A DNA stretch of 58,784 nt from Opitutia bacterium (lineage in GTDB: Bacteria; Verrucomicrobiota; Verrucomicrobiia; Opitutales; Opitutaceae): positions 1 to 58,784 of the forward strand of contig CANJIU010000057.1 of assembly GCA_947474365.1 (NCBI GenBank). The letters are read 5' to 3'. The notes under the pieces were generated by a model. It did no database searches and was not told where the DNA came from. It saw only the letters and a program-made list of their open reading frames with translations. The translations under genes and the position numbers were made by a program. This document shows, piece by piece, positions 52,833 to 58,784 of this stretch (positions are counted from its first letter, which is position 1; each line of letters starts with the position of its first letter).

Positions 52833-54302
52833 TCATTTCTTCTCTTCTTTCGGCTTTGGCCAACGGGCCACGGCGGTCTTCGCGGCGGCCGCGACGGCCG
52901 CATCGCTGCTCGCGGCGAGGCGTTTGGCGCAGGCGAGACTGTCGGCGTCGCCGAGGCGGGGCAGCAGGCGCAACTGGCGCAGTTGCACGGCGGGAGCGGC
53001 TTTTTCGAGTGCGGCGAGCACCATGCGCACGCTCTCGGCGGGCTTCTCCCCGCGCTGGGTGATCGCGATGAGCGCGCGCTGGGCGCGGGTGAGATCGTCT
53101 TCGTCGGTCTGCTGCCAGGTCCACTCCAGGACGGCGGCCTGCTCGGTGATGGGGGCGATGTCGGCCAACAGGTCGAGGGCCGCTGAGCGGACGGTGGCCT
53201 CGTTGTCTTTACGGAGTTGATACGCGAGCGGGATCGCCTCGGACGTGGAGCGGGCGGCGAGCGCGCGGAGGCAACGCACGCGGGCGGGGGCGGGGCCCTG
53301 GCGTGCGCCGGCCAGCAGCAACTCGTCGAGGCCGGGGCCGTTGAGCCGACCGAGGCTCGCCAGCGCGGCCTTGGTTTCTTCGCTGGAGGTGCCGGCGGCG
53401 GCGGCGAGCAGACGTTGCGCCACGGCGGGTGTGCCGGGCAACCGGCCCAGCGCGGTCAGGGCCGCGAGGCGGACGGAGCTGTCGGCGTGTTGGGTCGCAG
53501 TGACTGCGGCGGCAACGGCCGCCTGGTGGCCGAGGCGGCCGAGCAGAATGAGGGCGGACCGCTGGGTCTCAGCGTCCCAGGACGCGAGGTGGTCGGCCAC
53601 CGCCGCCGAAACGGCGCCGGCCGGCATTTGGCCAAGCTGCTGCAGCGCCCGTTCCTTCTTCGCGAAGTTCGTTCCGCCAAGGTCCGCCACGAGAGCAGCG
53701 ACCGATTCCGGGGCGGGAGCGGCCGCGGGTGCGGGCGGGTGACGGCGACTCAGGCAGCCTTCAAGCGCCTGGCGCGCGGGGCCGTCGGCGCGTGAGATCG
53801 CCTTTTGGATCAGTTGGTCGACGGCCGGTCCCGGCACCCGTTCAAGGGCGACCAGCGCCAGCGGCGCGAGTTTGGCGTCTTCCAGCCACGGAGCCAGCAC
53901 GACCAACGTGGGGTGGGCGGCGGTCACCTCGCCGCCGGACGGGTCTTGGAGCAAACGACCGAGGCGTTCGCAAATCGCCTGACGGGCCGCCCAAGTGGTC
54001 GCGGGTGCGCGCAGCGTCTCGGTGAGGCGGGCCACGAGCGCGGCCACTTTGGCGGCGTCCTTGCCGGCGTTAGCGACGGCATCGTCGAGCGCCTTCAGTG
54101 GATCCATGCTCTTGGCGTAGTCGTAGGCTGCGAGCCCAGGGATTTCCGGAGCCATGGCCGTGGTGGCGGGTGAGGCGGCCACGGCGGCCGCTTCGGGCGC
54201 GGTGGTTTGGCAACCGGCGAGGCCGAGGAGCAAAGCCACCGGCCAGACGGCGAGAGCGGCCGAACAATGGGGAGAATAGGAAAGACGAGAAAAGAAGTTC
54301 AC
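52833..54302 (-). CDS. HEAT-repeat lipoprotein
   Basis: 489 residues. Lipoprotein signal with lipobox GLAGC (Cys31). The rest is Ala/Leu-rich helical repeats, about 35-40 residues each, in the HEAT/PBS style (RSALILLGRLGHQAAVAAAV, SVRLAALTALGRLPGTPAV, TVRSAALDLLADIAPITEQ). No catalytic motif. HEAT lipoproteins of this kind are common beside exported oxidoreductases and glycosidases in Verrucomicrobiota and Planctomycetes; a scaffold role is inferred. Same strand, 30 bp from the oxidoreductase gene. Confidence 0.85.
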   Translation of the reverse strand: MNFFSRLSYSPHCSAALAVWPVALLLGLAGCQTTAPEAAAVAASPATTAMAPEIPGLAAYDYAKSMDPLKALDDAVANAGKDAAKVAALVARLTETLRAPATTWAARQAICERLGRLLQDPSGGEVTAAHPTLVVLAPWLEDAKLAPLALVALERVPGPAVDQLIQKAISRADGPARQALEGCLSRRHPPAPAAAPAPESVAALVADLGGTNFAKKERALQQLGQMPAGAVSAAVADHLASWDAETQRSALILLGRLGHQAAVAAAVTATQHADSSVRLAALTALGRLPGTPAVAQRLLAAAAGTSSEETKAALASLGRLNGPGLDELLLAGARQGPAPARVRCLRALAARSTSEAIPLAYQLRKDNEATVRSAALDLLADIAPITEQAAVLEWTWQQTDEDDLTRAQRALIAITQRGEKPAESVRMVLAALEKAAPAVQLRQLRLLPRLGDADSLACAKRLAASSDAAVAAAAKTAVARWPKPKEEKK

Positions 54303-54332
54303 GGGAATATCAGCGGGGAGAGGAGTGGATGG

Positions 54333-55640
54333 TCAGAGCACGCCATAGGGGGCGCGGCGGGGACGTTCGGTCAGACGGGCGGCCAGCGGGTCGCCGATGA
54401 TTTCCTCGCGCACGGGATCCCACTTGATCGGGCGCTGGAGGATTTCGGCGATGCTGTTGAGGTGGCAGATCGTGGCCGTACGGTGGCCGATCTCGACGTC
54501 GGCGATCGGGCGCTGGCGGTGGCGCACGGCCTCGAGGAAGTCGGTCTGGTGGCTGTCGCTGGCGTAAAGATGAATCTCGTCGGGGCGCAGCAGCCGCGAC
54601 GCGAGCGGCGCGGGATCGGTGAAAAGCACATTGTTGCGGCCGACCCAGATTTTGCCCTTCGTGCCTTCAAACTCGATCATGGCGGGCAGCTTCGGGGTGT
54701 CCCGCTCGACAGTGACGCCGTTGGCGTAGATGTGGGTCTGATATTTCGTGCCCTGCCAGCCCTTCGGGATGAACTCGACGGGGCCGGACGCATCCATCCC
54801 GAGGGCCCACTGGATGATGTCGAAGTGGTGCGCGCCCCAGTCGCCGTTCTTGCGCGCGCCGTATTCGAAATATTTACGCCAGCCGCCGCCGAAATTGCCG
54901 AGGACGCGTTGGGCGTTGTAAGGACGCCACGGAGTGGACCCGAGCCAGCGGTCGTAGTCGAAGCCCTCCGGAATCGGTTCGGCGGCCAAAGGCTCCGGCA
55001 ATGCGAATTCGCCGAGCCGGGCTCGGGCGGCTTTGATCTCGCCGATCCAGCCGTTGCGCACCATTTCGCAGGCCTTGCGGAAGGCGCGCTCGGAGCGTTG
55101 CTGGCTGCCCGTCTGGAGAATGCGGTTGTGGCGGCGGGCGGTCTCCACCAGCACCCGGCCCTCGCGGATGCAGAGCGTGAGCGGCTTTTCGCAGTAGACG
55201 TCCTTGCCCGCTTTCATGGCGGCGTTGGCGAGCGGCGCGTGCCAGTGATCGGGAGTCGTCACCCAGACGGCATCGATGTCCTTTCGGGCGAGCAACTCCT
55301 CGCTGTACTGGTACGTGGTGATCCCTTGATTGCGACCGCCGGACTTGGACTCCACCAGTTTCTTCATCTCGGCCGATTTGGCCTTGTGGCAGTCGCAGAG
55401 CGCCACAATCTGGCAGTCGTCGCGGCCCGACAGCGCGTTGACGTGGCTCTTGCAGATCAGGCCGTTGCCGATGAGGCCGACCACGATCCGATTGCTCGGG
55501 GCGGTGCGGCCGAAGACGGTCGAAGGCACGAAGCTCGGCGCCATGGCAGAGGCGATTACGCCGGCGAGGCCGTTCTTGAGCAACGTGCGGCGGGTGAGCG
55601 TCGACTTCGGTTTTGTGTTGGGGATGGATTCGGTGGTCAT
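54333..55640 (-). CDS. Gfo/Idh/MocA oxidoreductase, Tat-exported
   Basis: 435 residues. Twin-arginine signal TLTRRTLLKNGLAG (Arg17-Arg18) with hydrophobic segment to FGRTA. Rossmann nucleotide-binding domain (VVGLIGNGLICKSHVNAL) with the family motif VYCEKPLTL, then the C-terminal substrate domain with GARKNGDWGAHHFDIIQW and SDSHQTDFLEAV. Known: NAD(P)-dependent sugar or polyol oxidation or epimerisation; many verrucomicrobial members are exported with cofactor. It fits a glycan locus as a sugar-processing step. Its promoter could lie in the 251-bp space upstream (55641-55891). Confidence 0.92.
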   Translation of the reverse strand: MTTESIPNTKPKSTLTRRTLLKNGLAGVIASAMAPSFVPSTVFGRTAPSNRIVVGLIGNGLICKSHVNALSGRDDCQIVALCDCHKAKSAEMKKLVESKSGGRNQGITTYQYSEELLARKDIDAVWVTTPDHWHAPLANAAMKAGKDVYCEKPLTLCIREGRVLVETARRHNRILQTGSQQRSERAFRKACEMVRNGWIGEIKAARARLGEFALPEPLAAEPIPEGFDYDRWLGSTPWRPYNAQRVLGNFGGGWRKYFEYGARKNGDWGAHHFDIIQWALGMDASGPVEFIPKGWQGTKYQTHIYANGVTVERDTPKLPAMIEFEGTKGKIWVGRNNVLFTDPAPLASRLLRPDEIHLYASDSHQTDFLEAVRHRQRPIADVEIGHRTATICHLNSIAEILQRPIKWDPVREEIIGDPLAARLTERPRRAPYGVL

Positions 55641-55891
55641 GAAGTAAGCGAGTCTGATCTTTTTCCGGTTGAAATTCTGCGTCCGGGCCGTGCGCCCAAA
55701 AATACGGCTCTGCGACCGTCTGGCGGATGCCGCCGCAGAGGAAGAATGGAATGCGCGCGGCTCAATTTGTTTTCGCCGGCCCGGTGGTGGCGACGTGCAT
55801 GACCGCTTCGTAGGCTGGCTTGGGTTGGTTGGGCATCGAGAAGCGAGTATTCATGGGTGGATCAAAGGCGCGCGCTGCGAATGCGATGGGC

Positions 55892-57937
55892 TCAGGGGGT
55901 TCCCTTCCGGGCGATGGCGATGTCCGCCTTGGGCCCGGAATCATCGAACCAATCGAAGGTCTTCTGTCCGGCGATATAGAGTTTGTTGGTGTAATTGGCA
56001 TCGAGCTCCTGCGCGTAGTGGTGCCACGCGGTGAGCGCCTTTTCGAGGTGGGCTACAGCCTCGGTCTGGTGCCTGGCTTCACCCGTTTTGCGGAAGAGTC
56101 CCACGGACACTGCGCCGCGGATCTTGGCGGCATAGTACTGGCCGAGCCGCGCCTGGGTGCGGATATCCCCCAACGTTTCGCGCAGCTCGGCATTTCCTCC
56201 GTCGCTGATCTCTGCGGCACCCTTCAGGGCATCGCGTGCGAGGGCATCGAGTTGATCGGCGGAGGCGAGCGGGGAGATTCCGGCCGTCTTGCCCTCGACG
56301 ACATACTCGTGGAGGCCGATGTGCTTCGTGCCATCCATGCCGCCCCAGCGTTTGTCGAGGAAGATGTCGACGGTGTGGAAGCCCTGGATACTCTTGTCGA
56401 GCAGGTTGCCGCGGCAGCCTTCCACCCACCACATGTAGTCCCACGGCACGTAGCGGGTGCGGTTCACCAGGGGAATGATCCGGGAAGCGGCCTGCCAGGT
56501 GTCGTAGAGCTTCGCGCCCTGCGTGGTTTTTAATCGCTCTGCGATGAGGCCTTTGAGCAGCTGGGGAGAGGTCTCCGGATCGTAGCCCAGCCGGCCCCAG
56601 AGCATGAAGGAATACCAGTGCTTCTCGTTCTCCAGTTGTCGCGGCGAACTGGGCGTTTTGCTGGCGCTTTCGCGACCCCAGCAGAAACGGTCCGAGCCCA
56701 ACACATAGCCTGCCGTTCGGCCGTTCCCGGGAAAATTGAGCATCGCTTGCTTCACATACTCCGGATCGCCCCAACGAACGAGGAAGATGTCGTCGTTCCG
56801 GAGATTCCACCAGATCTTCATTTTTTCCGGCGTAGCTTCGAGGATGTCTTTCTTGGCAAACGGAGGATTGGGCGCGGAATAGAGGCGGGCCCGGGAGTAT
56901 TTGTATTCGAGATCGTAGCCGTCGGGAAGCTTCGCGAAGCGGTGGCCGATGTATTTGAAGTCCGTGAGCCAGTAACGGTGGATAAATCCGATTTCGCGTT
57001 GGGGATTCGTCTTCTTATAATCGAGGATGCCCTCGCCGTAGATGTCCCAGCACCACTGTTCCTTGAAGTCGTGATCCTTGTTCTTGTCGCCGAAGTGTTC
57101 GCCCGGGCACATGCCGAGACCTTTGAGCTTCGGATAGGTGTGGAACAGTTGGGTGACTGACTTGCGGATGTAGTCCTTGGTGGTCGGGTTGTCCGGGCTG
57201 TCGGTCAGGCCGTAGTTCGTCTCCTCGCTGCCGTAGACGTGGATGTTCCAGACATACCACCACACGTCGATGCCGCGGTCGTGCGCATAGGCGATCACGT
57301 CGTTCCAGAATTTCACCTTCTCGGCATGTGGCATTTTTTTGATCAACTGGCCCTTCTTGTTGTAAACGTCGTCGAGCGCCACGGCTTCGTAACCGGGCAC
57401 TTTCACCAGCGTGGGAAACGGATGCCGGTTCCAGAGGCTCAGCACATTGTAACGCTGCCGGGCGATGGTATCGAGGTAGTCCTTCCAGAACGCCAGGTCC
57501 CAGACGTGCTGAAAGTTTTCCTGACCCGAAGTGCCGTTGTCGTCGAAACTGGGCTGCCGTTTATCCAGGGGAACGTTGAACTTGATCCCGCGCTGCGCGA
57601 TGTGCGGCTGGTGGGCGGAATTTTGCAACGAATCTACTGTCCCCGTGCGGATCGCTTCAGCGATGTCGAGTCCGCCATACATCGCGCCGGTGGCATCGCC
57701 GCCGATCACGCGCACCTTCGCGCCATCCCGCTCGATGCGGTAGCTCTGCGCCGCGCCGGCGACCACGCTGAGGGCCACGTCGGGTGCGGCTTTTTTTGAG
57801 TCTTTCGCTGCGCGCTCGATTTCCGCGGCGGCAAACTTCAACGGAGCAGAGTCGACCGGCGAAAGGGAGACGCCAGCGCGACTGAGCACGGCCGACCCTA
57901 CGAGGAGCAGGCAGAGTGTTTGGGTGGTAATTTTCAT
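55892..57937 (-). CDS. GH67-like (alpha-glucuronidase-type) exported protein B
   Basis: 681 residues. Signal MKITTQTLCLLLVGSAVLSRA. GH67N-like domain (~25-105: VRVIGGDATGAMYGGLDIAEAI), TIM barrel with RQRYNVLSLWNRHPFPTLV, GLGMCPGEHFGD (putative acid) and WWNLRNDDIFLVRWGDPEYV, then the helical C-terminal domain (LRETLGDIRTQARLGQYYAAK). The W-x-[LM]-R-N-[DE]-D-x-[FY]-x-x-RWG-x-P signature is shared with 47219-49375. 36 bp from the truncated copy upstream. Confidence 0.87.
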   Translation of the reverse strand: MKITTQTLCLLLVGSAVLSRAGVSLSPVDSAPLKFAAAEIERAAKDSKKAAPDVALSVVAGAAQSYRIERDGAKVRVIGGDATGAMYGGLDIAEAIRTGTVDSLQNSAHQPHIAQRGIKFNVPLDKRQPSFDDNGTSGQENFQHVWDLAFWKDYLDTIARQRYNVLSLWNRHPFPTLVKVPGYEAVALDDVYNKKGQLIKKMPHAEKVKFWNDVIAYAHDRGIDVWWYVWNIHVYGSEETNYGLTDSPDNPTTKDYIRKSVTQLFHTYPKLKGLGMCPGEHFGDKNKDHDFKEQWCWDIYGEGILDYKKTNPQREIGFIHRYWLTDFKYIGHRFAKLPDGYDLEYKYSRARLYSAPNPPFAKKDILEATPEKMKIWWNLRNDDIFLVRWGDPEYVKQAMLNFPGNGRTAGYVLGSDRFCWGRESASKTPSSPRQLENEKHWYSFMLWGRLGYDPETSPQLLKGLIAERLKTTQGAKLYDTWQAASRIIPLVNRTRYVPWDYMWWVEGCRGNLLDKSIQGFHTVDIFLDKRWGGMDGTKHIGLHEYVVEGKTAGISPLASADQLDALARDALKGAAEISDGGNAELRETLGDIRTQARLGQYYAAKIRGAVSVGLFRKTGEARHQTEAVAHLEKALTAWHHYAQELDANYTNKLYIAGQKTFDWFDDSGPKADIAIARKGTP

Positions 57938-57973
57938 GCGTAAGGCGGGGCTAAATTTCCGAAGGCGCGGGCT

Positions 57974-58640
57974 TCATAGCTTGGCCGAACCGCGGGCGAT
58001 CTCGACGTCGTGCCAGACCTCGGTGGTGAGGGCTTTCCAGTCGAGGACGCCGGTGCGGTTCACACGGATCGGGTTGAGGTATTGGGCTTGGGCGGTGGCG
58101 ACGTAGCGCTCCCATTCACCTGCGGCCAGAGTCAGCTCCTGAATCGCGGTTTCTTGTTGGGACTTGTCGTTGGCCTTCCGAAAGAGCGCCAGCTCGGTGG
58201 CGCCGCGAATCTTGTGGCCGTAGTATTTGCCCAGATGGGCCATGGCGCGGATGTCGCCGAGGGTGAGCCGGAGTTCCTTGTCCGTGACCTTGGGGAAGGC
58301 CTCGAGGAGGCCCAGCGCCTTGTCGGCCCGGGCATGGAGCTGCTGCGAGACCTGGAGCGGCGTGGTGCCCTTTGGTTTTTGGCCGGCGGTGATGGCTGCG
58401 ACGTAGTTGGGAATGGTGATGTTGTCAGTGCCGGGATGAACGCCCAAGGTGATGAAGCGTTCGACATCGTGGAAGCCGCTCTCCGTCTCGGCGGATTGCG
58501 GGATGCTCCGGCAGCCTTCGATATACCACTTGAAATCCAGCGAGCCCCAGTGGAAGCCGGTGGTGAGGGGGTAAATCATCGAGGCGTCCTGCCACGCGGT
58601 GAAGAGCGCGCTGGAAGGCACCTCGGGGTAGCGGGCAGCT
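57974..58640 (-). CDS. 5'-truncated GH67-like protein C (remnant)
   Basis: Only the last ~222 codons remain. They match the C-terminal third of 55892-57937: WYIEGCRSI beside WWVEGCRGN, and LRLTLGDIRAMAHLGKYYGHKIRGATELALFRK (read in parts) beside LRETLGDIRTQARLGQYYAAK. Homology begins at LLAARYPEVPSSALFTAWQ exactly where the repeat element at 58641 begins. No start codon with a signal peptide remains, so the piece is probably non-functional, unless the window edge hides the rest. It was the third GH67-like gene of the cluster. Confidence 0.7.
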
Positions 58641-58750
58641 AGCAGCCCGTCGGACTTGGAAAATCAGGCTTGGGGGTGATTTTCCAAAATTTTTCCGGCG
58701 ACGGGAGGCCCAACTCTGACGGGCTGCTGAGCGCCGTGCGGAGCACGGCG
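58641..58750. repeat. REP-like inverted-repeat element (right end)
   Basis: AGCAGCCCGTCGGACTTGG (58641-58659) pairs with 58710-58728, reading AGCAGCCCGTCAGAGTTGG in reverse complement (two mismatches). Inside lies GGAAAATCA/TGATTTTCC (58658-58666/58677-58685). A further stem CGCCGTGC/GCACGGCG (58732-58739/58743-58750) follows. The core matches the left-end element (74-147). It ends 34 bp before the window edge. Confidence 0.7.
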
Positions 58751-58784
58751 GGAGGGACGGGTTTTTGTCGTATATTTGCGTTGG

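Noticed and set aside
55762..55854. Minus-strand 30-codon frame ending AVMHVATTGPAKTN between the GH67-like B and oxidoreductase genes
   Set aside because: Very short, no ribosome site and no recognised family; may be a leftover but not supportable as a gene.
58731..58765. Hairpin CGCCGTGC/GCACGGCG followed by a T5 run as a terminator
   Set aside because: The T-run is about 13 bases after the stem and the stem belongs to the repeat element; too weak to call.
1..58784. CRISPR array, tRNA, rRNA, integrase or prophage genes
   Set aside because: None seen; the only regularly spaced repeats are the three CGCTAAT units at 27902-27928, which lack spacers.

Overview
This 58.8 kb window is GC-rich bacterial DNA. 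Its content points to a member of the Verrucomicrobiota, most likely the Opitutaceae. I infer this from a TonB-dependent receptor with a VTLSPFEV-type N-terminus, LysM lipoproteins, a PEP-CTERM protein, HDOD proteins, a ThuA / dehydrogenase-cytochrome c cluster and many DUF4832-type and GH67-like exported glycan proteins. No marker gene settles the taxonomy. Clear Shine-Dalgarno sites are rare, so many starts were chosen from signal peptides and domain starts.

Layout. Positions 1-6347 hold three related LysM proteins around one intact TonB-dependent receptor; the first is cut at its 5' end by a REP-like inverted repeat. Positions 6386-13846 hold a thioredoxin-fold exported protein, a PEP-CTERM protein, ppnP, a cyclophilin, an M20 amidohydrolase and a hybrid histidine kinase whose N-terminus matches the ethylene-binding membrane domain of plant ETR1. 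Positions 13926-18117 hold an FKBP and three tandem HDOD paralogues with an unknown exported protein among them. Positions 18190-23069 hold GTP-type PEP carboxykinase, a 55-residue membrane protein, a decayed TonB receptor, a CDF metal transporter and an ACT-domain protein. Positions 23104-25689 hold a DUF3299 / ABC transporter cluster, divergent from prpB-prpC-prpD of the methylcitrate cycle (25791-29545). A 74-bp imperfect palindrome lies between them. An orphan AAA ATPase (29598-30785) has an AT-rich promoter.

Positions 30874-35124 are a minus-strand operon: CBM9-like protein, ThuA-like protein, then a dehydrogenase-like cytochrome c protein. A GYF-like membrane protein and asnS follow on the plus strand. 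From 58640 down to 38730 almost everything is on the minus strand: a large, tightly packed set of exported proteins that looks like a polysaccharide-use locus. It has three GH67-like proteins (one truncated), three DUF4832-type proteins, a GH-A-like barrel, a DUF5060-type protein, a Tat-exported Gfo/Idh/MocA oxidoreductase, a HEAT-repeat lipoprotein and a broken TonB receptor at its end.

Both window ends lie in REP-like inverted repeats sharing the core AGCAGCC(T/C)GTCGG. Each repeat truncates a gene. The window may therefore be a contig that broke at a dispersed repeat, or these elements may really have disrupted both genes.
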